Shown here piece by piece: positions 1 through 10,927 of a DNA stretch of 64,000 nucleotides. This DNA is from Theocolax elegans. Lineage: Eukaryota > Arthropoda > Insecta > Hymenoptera > Cerocephalidae. The stretch lies in contig CM047430.1 in assembly GCA_026168455.1 (NCBI GenBank), forward strand, positions 20,231,583 through 20,295,582. Reading direction: 5' to 3'. Position numbers and translations under genes: made by a program. The notes beneath the pieces are model-generated. The model was not told the DNA's origin. It worked only from the letters and a program-made list of their open reading frames with translations, and did not search any database. Position 1 is the first letter of the stretch; each line of letters opens with the position of its first letter.

Positions 1-3000
1 TACATCTATTAGTAATTACGAAAAGATTTGAAGACAATCTAAAATCATCGTTATAAATGTTAAAAAAATCATATGCATTAAACAAAATGAAGTTTCCCGT
101 TTCGAAGTCTACGGGAGGGGATCACGCTCGCGCTTTCGGTACGAATCCCCGCCCGTAGGGTACTAGAACGCGCGCTGCAGTCGATTATTTCGTTTCCACC
201 TGTGTTAGAATTGGTAAAATCGCCTTGCGAAATCACCTTCTGCATAGCTCCAACGAACAATTATTTTCCAATCTATTTATATTTTTATTTACAGTTGCTT
301 TGTTTATTTTAATATAACATCGCGATTTATATCATAAAATATAGGTTATAAAATACTAGTGAATACATCTATTAGTAATTACGAAAAGATTTAAAGACAA
401 TCTAAAATCATCGTTATAAATGTTAAAAAAATCATATGCATTAAACCAAATAAAGTTTCCCGTTTCGAAGTCTACGGGAGGGGATCACGCTCGCGCTTTC
501 GTGTGAATCCCCGCCCGTAGGGTACTGAACGCGCGCTGCGTCGATTATTTCGTTCCACCTGTTTAGATTGGTAAAATCGCCTTGCGAAATCACCTTCTGC
601 ATAGCTCCAACGAACAATTATTTTCCAATTTATTCATATTATTATTTACAGTTTCTTTGTTTATTTTAATATAACATCGCGATTTATATCATAAAATATA
701 GGTTATAAAATACTAGTGAATACATCTTTTAGTAATTACGAAAAGATTTGAAGACAATCTAAAATCATCGTTAGAAATGTTAAAAAATCATATGCATTAA
801 ACAAAAATGAAGTTTCCCGTTTCGAAGTCTACGGGAGGGGATCACGCTCGCGCTTTCGTACGAATCCCCGCCCGTAGGGTACTGAACGCGCGCTGCATCG
901 ATTATTTCGTTCCACCTGTTTAGATTGGTAAAATCGCCTTGCGAAATCACCTTCTGCATAGCTCCAACGAACAATTATTTTCCAATCTATTTATATTTTT
1001 ATTTACAGTTCCTTTGTTTATTTAATATAACATCGCGATTTATATCATAAAATATAGGTTATAAAATACTAGTGAATACATCTATAGTAATTACGAAAAG
1101 ATTTGTAAGACAATCTAAAATCATCGTTATAAATGTTAAAAAAATCATATGCATTAAACCAAATAAAGTTTCCCGTTTCGAAGTCTACGGGAGGGGATCA
1201 CGCTCGCGCTTTCGTGTGAATCCCCGCCCGTAGGGTACTGAACGCGCGCTGCGTCGATTATTTCGTTCCACCTGTTTAGAATGGTAAAATCGCCTTGCGA
1301 AATCACCTTCTGCATAGCTCCAACGAACAATTATTTTCCAATTTATTCATATTATTATTTACAGTTTCTTTGTTTATTTTAATATAACATCGCGATTTAT
1401 ATCATAAAATATAGGTTATAAAATACTAGTGAATACATCTTTAGTAATTACGAAAAGATTTGAAGACAATCTAAAATCATCGTTATAAATGTTAAAAAAA
1501 TCATATGCATTAAACAAAAATGAAGTTTCCCGTTTCGAAGTCTACGGGAGGGGATCACGCTCGCGCTTTCGTACGAATCCCCGCCCGTAGGGTACTGAAC
1601 GCGCGCTGCATCGATTATTTCGTTCCACCTGTTTAGATTGGTAAAATCGCCTTGCGAAATCACCTTCTGCATAGCTCCAACGAACAATTATTTTCCAATC
1701 GATTTATATTTTTATTTACATTTTTTTGTTTATTTTAATATAAAATCGCGATTTATATCATAAAATATAGGTTATAAAATACTAGTGAATACATCTATTA
1801 GTAATTACGAAAAGATTTAAGACAATCTAAAATCATCGTTATAAATGTTAAAAAAATCATATGCATTAAACCAAATAAAGTTTCCCGTTTCGAAGTCTAC
1901 GGGAGGGGATCACGCTCGCGCTTTCGTGTGAATCCCCGCCCGTAGGGTACTGAACGCGCGCTGCGTCGATTATTTCGTTCCACCTGTTTAGATTGGTAAA
2001 ATCGCCTTGCGAAATCACCTTCTGCATAGCTCCAACGAACAATTATTTTCCAATTTATTCATATTATTATTTACAGTTTCTTTGTTTATTTTAATATAAC
2101 ATCGCGATTTATATCATAAAATATAGGTTATAAAATACTAGTGAATACATCTTTTAGTAATTACGAAAAGATTTGAAGACAATCTAAAATCATCGTTATA
2201 AATGTTAAAAAAATCATATGCATTAAACAAAAATGAAGTTTCCCGTTTCGAAGTCTACGGGAGGGGATCACGCTCGCGCTTTCGTACGAATCCCCGCCCG
2301 TAGGGTACTGAACGCGCGCTGCATCGATTATTTCGTTCCACCTGTTTAGATTGGTAAAATCGCCTTGCGAAATCACCTTCTGCATAGCTCCAACGAACAA
2401 TTATTTTCCAATCGATTTATATTTTTATTTACATTTTTTTGTTTATTTTAATATAAAAACGCGATTTATATCATAAAATATAGGTTATAAAATACTAGTG
2501 AATACATCTATTAGTAATTACGAAAAGATTTGAAGACAATCTAAAATCATCGTTATAAATGTTAAAAAAATCATATGCATTAAACAAAATAAAGTTTCCC
2601 GTTCAGAAGTCTACGGGAGGGGATCACGCTCGCGCTTTCGTGTGAATCCCCGCCCGTAGGGTACTGAACGCGCGCTGCGTCGATTATTTTGTTTCACCTG
2701 TTTGGAATGGTAAAATCGCCTTGCGAAATCACCTTCTGCATAGTTCCAACGAACAATTATTTTCCAATCTATTTATATTTTTATTTACAGTTCCTTTGTT
2801 TATTTTAATATAACATCGCGATTTATATCATAAAATATAGGTTATAAAATACTAGTGAATACATCTATTAGTAATTACGAAAAGATTTGAAGACAATCTA
2901 AAATCATCGTTATAAATGTTAAAACAATCATATGCATTAAACAAAATAAAGTTTCCCGTTTCGAAGTCTACGGGAGGGGATCACGCCGCGCTATCGTGCG

Positions 3001-3345
3001 AATCCCCGCCCGTAGGGTACTGAACGCGCGCTGCGTCGATTATTCCTTTTCATCTGTTTGTAATGGTAAAAACGCCTAGCGAAATCACCTTCTCCATAGC
3101 TCCATCAAACGATTATTTTCTACTCAATTTATATTTTTATTTACATTTTTTTTGTTTATTTTAATATAAAAACGCGATTTATATTCCAAAATATAGGTTA
3201 TAAAATGCTAGTGAATACAAATATTACTAGAATACAAAATCTTGATGAATCATTATAAATTTAGCAAAACTCTTCTGCTTTAGACAAAAATCAAGTTTCC
3301 CGTTTCTTAGTCTACGGGAGGGGATCACGCTAGCGCTATAATGTA
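1..3345. repeat. ~357-bp satellite array, alternating A/B monomers
   Basis: About 9.4 tandem copies start near 1, 364, 720, 1077, 1434, 1791, 2147, 2504, 2861 and 3212, each opening with TACATCT..AGTAATTACG. Copies 2, 4 and 6 share one set of variants (GTGTGAATCCCC, GCTGCGTCG, TTTATTCATATTATTA) and copies 1, 3, 5 and 7 another (GTACGAATCCCC, GCTGCATCG, CTATTTATATTT), so the working unit is a ~713-bp dimer. Copies 8-10 diverge progressively and the last stops at about 3345, as at a satellite edge. Each monomer has an AT-rich body around a GC-rich core. The minus-strand reading frames of 60-79 codons repeat only because the DNA repeats and are not annotated as genes. Confidence 0.95.
109..158. 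other. Conserved GC-rich hairpin of the satellite monomer (first of ten)
   Basis: CTACGGG-A-GGGGAT pairs with ATCCCC-G-CCCGTAG: 13 base pairs with one internal A/G mismatch around a ~22-nt loop rich in CG. The same hairpin occurs in every full monomer (for example 472-520 and 2256-2304), while the surrounding AT-rich sequence varies more. In A-type monomers the loop can add three further pairs (CAC with GTG). Function is unknown; it could be a protein-binding or transcript structure. Confidence 0.8.
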
Positions 3346-4138
3346 AACGTATATAGTAAATATTTTTATTTGGACCGGGCCGCATATCCATATATATATA
3401 TACATGAATATTGTATATCGGCGGTCACCTTGTCGTCGTGTCATCGTGCCGGCCGCGACTCGCAAGTGATGTACTGATCGATTTCCTATATAGTAAAGTT
3501 GGTCCTACATATAAAGTATGTACTAATATATGTATTAGTAATGTCGATGTTTTGTTTTCCATTGATTTCGAGTTTTTTCATGTTCGAGATCGAGATTCGA
3601 GATCTTCGATTCGAGCGCTTACTCAATTTTACAATAGGATAGACTTGATCATCGAGGCCATCGTTTATTGTTTTGTTTGATTTTTTTAAACCTCTAACCT
3701 ACATAAAAAGTCTACTTAAAATATTTCAGATTCCTTTTCGAGAGGATCGCGGGCTTATTTATTATATAAGATATAAAAATATATATATTAACTGCCTTTC
3801 TAAAGTCGGTAACATAGAGAATGCAACGTTCGCCGTAGAGGAGTTGACCTACATGACTATCACTGCAGTATGTTGATGCCTTCAATTAGATGTAAGCAAT
3901 GGACATGGGTTATTTTTCTAAGATTGATTCAAGCATCTACAGCCAATGCTACAGTGCTGAAAAATATGGTACGCAACGAAACTAAAAAATTAGTGACTAA
4001 AGATATTGCTATAGAAATAGCCCGTCAAACGCACGGACCGCGATCGTGCGTCTCGATGTAGCTCAGCTGTTATCTTATTGCTGGCTCATATCCTCTTTAC
4101 CTGGACATCGTAGCTGTTTCTCTCTTAAGGTAATATTC
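3346..4138. other. No recognisable gene
   Basis: Unique-looking sequence between the satellite edge and the segmental duplication. Short open frames on the plus strand (3411-3680, 3673-3876, 3870-4061) have no motif I recognise and no visible start or splice context, so they are not called as genes. Confidence 0.5.
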
Positions 4139-4388
4139 TCGTTTATTATCTCTGCCCATCAACTAATAAGTACGGCGTGAAGTCGACTACGTTGCCACGA
4201 CGCCGAACTCGTTACCCGTAGCCGTCTCTACTCTGCTTCACTTGATGACGCCGAACACCAAGGTCGCCACAGCTATTCCATGTAAAATCTCCAGGTAATT
4301 ATTTGTATATCGGGGTGGCGCTGATATGCGTTTTTATCTACAGAATAATTCGGTATCTGCTGTATACCAAATTTGTGTACACGCATAA
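4139..4388. repeat. Segmental duplication copy 1, left part
   Basis: Near-identical to 10927-11180: both run through ATCTCTGCCCATCAACTAAT, GGCGTGAAGTCGACTACGTT and GTGTACACGCATAA. It is separated from its right part by the transposon at 4389-10635. The last three bases, TAA (4386-4388), are the left copy of the target-site duplication. Confidence 0.9.
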
Positions 4389-5571
4389 TAGTCCAAGCAA
4401 TGGGGACGGCCCCAATGTTAAATTTGCCTAAATTGATACCCGAAAAGAAAAAATACGGTTATATAGGGAAAAAAAAATAAATATGAGTTTCTGTTTCATG
4501 CAACTCGAGCCTACGTTGGGAACTTTGCGAAAAAAATTCGCAAAGTTGCAAAAACCGGTTTTTAATTAATAGCTTAAAAACTACTGCTCCGATCAAAAAA
4601 GTTTAAATGAGAAAATTATAGCTATTAAAAATATCTATCGAACGGTAAAATAAAGTTTTTGTTATTTTTTTTTGGTTTTTTATATATTTTGAAAAAACCG
4701 GTAAAATACCGATATACTGTATCTCCGGAAAGGTGTAGTCAAATCAATTGAAATTTTGCAAAAATGCAGGCAACAATGAGTAAAGAAAGTTGTTTTTTTT
4801 AAATTTTCGAAAATTTTAATATTTGTTAATATATAACGTTTTTTTTGCAAAAAAGGCGCTCCCGGAAATTGGTCACTCTTGCCCCAGGGCCCAATTTAGC
4901 ACAACTTTTTTGGGCTAGTTTTCTTTCTTAATACTTGGACTATTATTCTATTTTAAAAAATTATGGATTTTTTAAATTTTAAAGACTCAAAAACTTCTTT
5001 AAAAACCTTGTACGTATTTTTGCATACTTTTTCCTTAATAACAATTCGGATTTTTATGTTATTAAAAAATCTTTTTCACAGATCAATTAACTGTATTTTT
5101 TTACATTTTAAAAAAAAAAACGTCTTTTTTTTACAATCCAGAGCCGAGATACTTTTTTTTTTATAAAAAATCCCTAAGACGTAATAATCGTTGTACAGCG
5201 ATACGATTTATACATTTTACTAGTAAATATATAGAGGTGCTAATATAAAAATAATACAAGTTTCAAAAGTTATTTATGTAGTTAATAATTAAGACGCAAA
5301 GCGAAGCGGAGTACGTCGAGTGAATCGGGAAGCGGAGTGGGGGTAATCGCGCTCACTCGCTTCTGAAATTGATTTTGCGCGTGCAAAATAACTTGCGCTC
5401 ACGAAATTTTTATTATTGTGGCTTCCGGTCATCGTACAAAAATCGTTTTGTACTTGATCTGGGGTAGCTCGTTGAGATAAACAAATCTGCGCTATTTATT
5501 TTTTTCTAAAATGATCACTAGACCTCCGAAAATTTAATTTTAATTTTAATTTTATATGTTTTACAATTTTT
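4389..5571. repeat. Left terminal inverted repeat
   Basis: It matches the reverse complement of 9628-10635 closely, including AAGACGCAAAGCGAAGCGGA, the run through GGCTTCCGGTCATCGTAC and the end near ACCTCCGAAAATTTAATT. It holds about 180 bp (roughly 4470-4650) that the right arm lacks. A small palindrome, GCGAAAAAAATTCGC, lies near 4527 within that extra part. Confidence 0.9.
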
Positions 5572-6142
5572 TTTATTAATTTATAATTTATGACTATATA
5601 AATATTACTTTTGTGACAATATTATTTTCTCATAATATACTTAAAATCGACACCAATTATCTACTATTTTCATTATACCTATTTGTTATATTATGGAATT
5701 TTATAGGTCAGTATAAATAATATGAATAATTTTTGCAAATAATTTGAAATTATTGTACACGGATGCACGTACTTTAATTCGATCATATAAGTATTATCTT
5801 ATTCTGAATATTGTCACTAATAGACAGCAGAAGAGAGATCTGGGTCTGGGTTTTCCCCTGTCGGTACCGAGGTCTTTTTGAACAAAAGGACCGTTATATC
5901 GTGGCTTCTTTTGAAAGCAGCTGCTGCTTGGTCGAAGAGGGAATACATTCGAATTTCGAAGTTAGTACCTGCTTAGACCTTCATCTGTAAGATTCAAATT
6001 TTAACGGTATTCGGTAGTAAAGCTTGGGATCCTCAGATACGTAGGCGGAGCAATGAACCCAGTTTATTACAAGGCGGGTTAATTGGGGTGCAGCTTAGTT
6101 TACCTGTGTGTAAAGGGGTCCCGTCAATGTCCTCTAGACATC

Positions 6143-6175
6143 AGTTTGACTCGTTATTTTGACCGAAACAGTTCG
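6143..6175 (+). promoter_or_regulatory. Candidate Inr + DPE core promoter of the transposon gene
   Basis: TCAGTT (6141-6146) matches the insect initiator, with A6143 as +1. AGTTC (6170-6174) fits the DPE consensus RGWYV at exactly +28. A splice donor follows 158 bp downstream and the coding exon lies further on. The spacing is the main evidence; transcription start is an inference. Confidence 0.5.
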
Positions 6176-6986
6176 TGAACAGTGTACAAGAGCACCTTGA
6201 GTTGTTCAACTGATTTGCTGAACAGAATATTATTCTACAACAAAATTGTTGTTTAGAGTGGACGTGATCTACGAGACGCAAATTATTTTTCATTAACTTT
6301 GGTAAGTACAGTACTTTCTACTTTATAATAATATCTATAAAGATAAGTTAAATTATGTACAAATAACTTATATTCATGCAAAATGTTATTTTTGAAGCTC
6401 ATTAGTTAACAAATAATTTCATAAGTTAGCGTTTTTATTTTAATTAATATTAAAATACATTTTATGGTTTTTTAAAGATTTTTTATATATATTTTTGTAA
6501 ATTTACATTTATGTTATTAAATAAATTAATTAATAAAATAATGTATGAATGAAGTATATGTAGACTAAATAGAGCACACCTTGAATTTTTTAATTTGTTA
6601 GATGTGCAAAATAAACAAAACTAAACTTTTTGCGTATAGATGCTAGCAAATTATTTTTTATTTACTTTTGCAAATATAGTATTTTATAAAGAAGATCACC
6701 TTCTGTAATGATAATCTTAAGTCAGTATCTTTGTTTATAAAATTTTATGAACAATTAAGTTATAAATTATGATTTTTTAAACAATTATTAAATTTTTATT
6801 AATTGATTATAAAATTAGTAAATTTATTATTCGATTGTACTTTTCATTAGATTATGGTCTAGACTTTGATTTTACAAATAATTTGATTACCTTTAGTCCA
6901 GTCGGATTAAACAAAAAAAGGCCATTTCGCGTAAAAATTTTGCGAAGGAATTTTAAAATCAGAAATAGTAGGGAAGCATGACTATA

Positions 6987-8128
6987 TAATGGCAAACGAG
7001 TTTGCGGTCAGTTAAAAGTTGTGGAACGTTGTTTAAATAATTAATTAAAGTTCAAAAAGCATGTTTTTTGCTTATAACTATTGACTTATTAACAATATCG
7101 ATAAAAGTGTAGAGGTATCTTTTGTAGAGACTGCAAAGACCTATACAGTTAGCTTCGTTACATAACAATCGGTCAAATACTTTACATGAAAATTAGCAAT
7201 AACTTTTAATTTTGGCTTCTCTTGCAATTGTTTATAGCTTTACAAATTTTATAAAAAATGAAGTGCTCTCCAGTCGAGATAGTAGATTTTGATATCGTTT
7301 AAAAGCAGACAAATTTTAAACAATAAGCATTAACAATTATTTGCAATAAACAATTTTACATCTAAAAAGACCTTTTGTAAAAATTTAATTTCCATAATTT
7401 CCAGTTAAGGTAGAGATTGCTCAGATAGCTCATTCTCTTCCTGAAGAATCGCACTATAACGTGCATTAAAAAAAACATCGATTTTTTTTTGTTTGAGTCG
7501 GTAAAAAAACCATTAAAAAAATTAGCTCCATTAATTACTAATTTTCTTTATCAAATTCTTTTTATACCAAATTTAAAGCTTAAGAACTTAGTTGCTATAA
7601 ATTTTTTACAAATTTTAAGTCCCGTCTCGTTAATCTAAAATGTTTATTAATAAAGATAATTTTATTATTTTTGGCAATTACTGTAACTTTGTTAAACAAC
7701 ATCAAGGATTGAAAATTGCAGGTATTGTAGGGAATGAGTTGAACTATGTTTTTTAATATTTGCGCCGGCATAAATTTGCATATTAATTATGCAGTTCCAA
7801 ATTAGCGTCAGCATGGTCTTTTTCAGTTGTAGCGTAGAGGTAAAAAAGGGGGGAGCGCATGCGCCGTGCACGCGCTTCTCGAGCGAAGAAATTGAATCGC
7901 GCGTGTAAAAGTTGCTTCAACGTTCTAAATTCGCTGTATCTCACGAACTAATTGATCGATTTTGATCATTCTTTTTTTGATTTGGGGTAGCATTGAAAAT
8001 TAATAATAACTGCCGAGTTAGTTTTATGATATGATATTAATTTAGGGCGTCGTGCAGTCAATTTTGATTTGTCATTGTCAATTTCAAATTCCACAACTTT
8101 TAACTGACCGCAAACTCGTTTGCCATTA
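6987..8128. mobile_element. Nested non-autonomous element in the intron, ~41-bp TIRs, TA duplication
   Basis: TAATGGCAAACGAGTTTGCG at the left end has its exact complement at the right end, and the match continues inward for about 41 bp (to GTTGTGGA). TA precedes (6985-6986) and follows (8129-8130). The 1142-bp body has no long reading frame. It must have entered after the host transposon's intron existed, and it leaves the splice sites untouched. TA-flanked non-coding elements of this size are typical Tc1/mariner-type MITEs, but the family is not identified. Confidence 0.85.
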
Positions 8129-8217
8129 TAAAAGACTTTTTTAAAATTTTTTTAATACATTTTTACATTTTTAATAACAAAATACAAATTGTTGTTTGCA
8201 GGAATATTCCTGAAATA

Positions 8218-9481
8218 ATGGCAGAGGCTAGTCCGACTATATGCATGTTATGTGACAAGGAAATTGAGACAGGAGACTCAATGCACATTGGCGTTGATGC
8301 CATACAAACTCTTATTAAAGCAAGTAAAGAAATTGGCGACAAAAAATATTTTAAAATGAAAGATCTAGTATTTTTAGACATTCATAAAAATTGTAAAACT
8401 CTATATAGCAGGCCGTCCCACATTAAGACTAAAAAGAAGAAATTTCAGATAAGCTAGCACAGCTAAGAAGAGACAATAAGGAGGCGCGTAATTTTGATTT
8501 CAGCAAACTGTGCTTTTCCTGTGGATTAGATGCAGAAATTTGCAGGCTAATAATGCTCGTTATCATGCTAAATGCATGCAATTATTTTATTCACATCGCC
8601 CTTCAAAAACAGTCGGTCGACCAATGGATGAAAATATGTCGCTGATAGTTAATCACGTTATTGATCACATCCTTAAAAATGCAGATGATCCTCAGTTCTC
8701 GCTTAAAGAAATGATTGAAGGTTTCCGTGAGAATTTGCCAAAAATTTCTAAGATAAAGGAACATATAAAACAATATTTTGAAGATGACATAATTATGTAT
8801 ACGGTGCCTAATGATACAATAATTTGCTTTGTAAATCGACAAGGAAAGGAACTTGACAATAAATGGTATCAAGAAAGGGCTCCCACGAACAAAGAAGAGC
8901 GACTTAGAATAATAGAAATGGCTGCGAATATTATTTGCCAAGATGTACGCATGCAACATTACGATACGCAGAATTATAAGGCACCAAGTTCATTTTTAGA
9001 CAATGTTGAACAGGATATTCCAAAAACTTTACTCGCATTTTTAAATACGCTTATTAAAAGTAATAAGAAATCGAAGGAAATGTTACAAAACAAGTGGACG
9101 AATCGAGTTTCAACAATTGCACATATTTTAATATCTTGCGTCAGACCGCGATCATTTCTGTCGCCAATTTTATTAGGCTTGTCATCATTTATTCACAAAA
9201 AATTCGCTGCAAGGAATCTTTTAGATACGCTATCATATTTGGGTCTGTGTGCATCTTACCATGAAACTTTTCAGTTCGAATCATCCATAGTCAACGATCC
9301 TGAACATTTTAAAATTGCGGATGACGCCTTTATTCAATTTTCTTTTGAAAATTTCGAATATCAATCAATCGATTTAGAAGATACCGAAGATATGTCAGAA
9401 ACAATTACGCTTCAAACTGAAGAAGATGAGATTGTTGAAACTGATTCTGAATGTCCCTTTAAAAAAATAAGATTTTTTTGA
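8218..9481 (+). pseudogene. Transposon-encoded Cys/His zinc-binding protein, frameshifted
   Basis: The ATG at 8218 follows the splice acceptor. The first frame (to 8457) reads CMLC near its start and IHKNC near its end. The frame then shifts in the A-run near 8431; the next frame gives FDFSKLCFSCG (about 8496-8528). A second shift near 8540 leads to a long frame (to 9481) starting NARYHAKC, followed by SHRPSKTVGRP and about 290 residues with an acidic tail. CxxC...HxxxC...CxxC...HxxxC over ~110 codons is a paired zinc-binding module that I have seen in uncharacterised proteins of invertebrate mobile elements. I see no DDE catalytic triad. Two single-base indels make this copy a likely pseudogene, although the 323-codon downstream frame is intact. 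Its role, DNA binding or accessory transposition factor, is inferred. Confidence 0.7.
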
Positions 9482-9499
9482 ATTAATGTTCATTTTGTA

Positions 9500-9518
9500 A
9501 ATAAAAATTTGAAATAAA
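9500..9518 (+). terminator. Polyadenylation signals of the transposon gene
   Basis: AATAAA occurs at 9500-9505 and again at 9513-9518, within 40 bp after the TGA at 9479-9481 and before the right inverted repeat. Confidence 0.6.
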
Positions 9519-9627
9519 AGTTATTTTAAACAAATAAATGGTACATATTGTATTTTATTAAGAATTTATCCTATTATATTATTATAAGAAAATACTTACG
9601 TAGTGTAAAAATATTATCAAATGAAAA

Positions 9628-10635
9628 AAATTGTAAAACATATAAAATTAAAATTAAAATTAAATTTTCGGAGGTCTAGTGATCATTTTAGAGAAAAATA
9701 AATAGCGCAGATTTGTTTATCTCAACGAGCTACCCCAGATCAAGTACAAAACGATTTTTGTACGATGACCGGAAGCCACAATAATAAAAATTTCGTGAGC
9801 GCAAGTTATTTTGCACGCGCAAAATCAATTTCAGAAGCGAGTGAGCGCGATTACCCCCACTCCGCTTCCCGATTCACTCGACGTACTCCGCTTCGCTTTG
9901 CGTCTTAATTATTAACTACATAAATAACTTTTGAAACTTGTATTATTTTTATATTAGCACCTCTATATATTTACTAGTAAAATGTATAAATCGTATCGCT
10001 GTACAACGATTATTACGTCTTAGGGATTTTTTATAAAAAAAAAAGTATCTCGGCTCTGGATTGTAAAAAAAAGACGTTTTTTTTTTAAAAATGTAAAAAA
10101 ATACAGTTAATTGATCTGTGAAAAAGATTTTTTAATAACATAAAAATCCGAATTGTTATTAAGGAAAAAGTATGCAAAAATACGTACAAGGTTTTTAAAG
10201 AAGTTTTTGAGTCTTTAAAATTTAAAAAATCCATAATTTTTTAAAATAGAATAATAGTCCAAGTATTAAGAAAGAAAACTAGCCCAAAAAAGTTGTGCTA
10301 AATTGGGCCCTCGGGCAAGAGTGACCAATTTCCGGGAGCGCCTTTTTTGCAAAAAAACGTTATATATTAACAAATATTAAAATTTTCGAAAATTTAAAAA
10401 AAACAACTTTCTTTACTCATTGTTGCCTGCATTTTTGCAAAATTTCAATTGATTTGACTACACCTTTCCGGAGATACAGTATATCGGTATTTTACCGGTT
10501 TTTTCAAAATATATAAAAAACCAAAAAAAAAATTACAAAAACTTTATTCTACCGTATTTTTTTTTTCCTATATAACCGTATTTTTTCTTTTCGGGTATCA
10601 ATTTAGGCATCAACGTCTCCCCATTGCTTGGACTA
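9628..10635. repeat. Right terminal inverted repeat
   Basis: Reverse complement of the left arm, but shorter: near 10550 it jumps from the poly(A/T) stretch beside AACTTTATTCTACCG directly to the outer ~85 bp, missing about 180 bp present at the left. Otherwise it differs from the left arm by only scattered substitutions. Confidence 0.9.
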
Positions 10636-10926
10636 TAACCTCAATCCAACCTTGTTTTTCCTAACACACAGCTGTCATATTGTGATAGTAATATACAGCT
10701 GTATATGTTCCTATGTCCTTATCCTACATATCAGTAGCATATACTAAAGTAAATGGTATTATCTTCACAGTGAACTGGATGCTTGCATGCTAACTCCGGA
10801 CACCCTGGGTCGAGGATAGCAATTTTCATTCTAGCTGTGGACTGCTGACATCTTTCAGCTCACAATATAGACTGCTGACATCTTTCAGCTCACAATATAG
10901 ACTGCTGACATCTTTTAGCTCATAAT
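10636..10926. repeat. Segmental duplication copy 1, right part
   Basis: It resumes with TAACCTCAATCCAACCTTG, matching 11178 onward, and continues through CACACAGCTGTCATAT and GACTGGATGCTTGCATGCTA to the tandem repeat before copy 2. It carries the right TAA of the transposon target duplication. Confidence 0.9.
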
Positions 10927-10927
10927 A
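10840..10927. repeat. 30-bp tandem repeat, three copies
   Basis: GACTGCTGACATCTTTCAGC plus ten further bases is repeated at 10840, 10870 and 10900. Copy 2 of the segmental duplication has only one such unit (about 11393), so the expansion is specific to copy 1. Confidence 0.95.

Larger units (their letters stand above)
6143..8201 (+). other. Non-coding first exon (6143-6301) and 1.9-kb intron (6302-8201)
   Basis: A strong donor, TTTG|GTAAGTAC, occurs at 6301/6302. A matching acceptor, TTGTTTGCAG|GAATATTCC, ends at 8201, 16 bp before the ATG at 8218. The first exon has no long open frame and would be 5' untranslated. The intron is AT-rich and contains the nested element at 6987-8128. I infer the exon structure from splice consensus only. 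Confidence 0.55.
4389..10635. mobile_element. 6.25-kb DNA transposon with ~1-kb terminal inverted repeats, TSD TAA
   Basis: The element begins TAGTCCAAGCAATGGGG and ends with the exact complement CCCCATTGCTTGGACTA. TAA flanks both ends (4386-4388 and 10636-10638), and the paralogous unoccupied site reads CACGCATAACCTCAATCC with one TAA at 11178-11180, which fixes the boundaries to the base. Inside are an intron-containing gene for a Cys/His-rich protein and a nested small element. A 3-bp TWA target duplication is typical of PIF/Harbinger, and 3-bp duplications also occur in Academ; no DDE transposase is recognisable, so the superfamily is open and the copy is probably defective. Confidence 0.92.

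Noticed and set aside
1..2503. Repeated minus-strand frames of 60-79 codons (MFVGAMQKVISQG...)
   Set aside because: They recur only because the satellite repeats, shift with single-base changes between copies, and span the non-coding hairpin.
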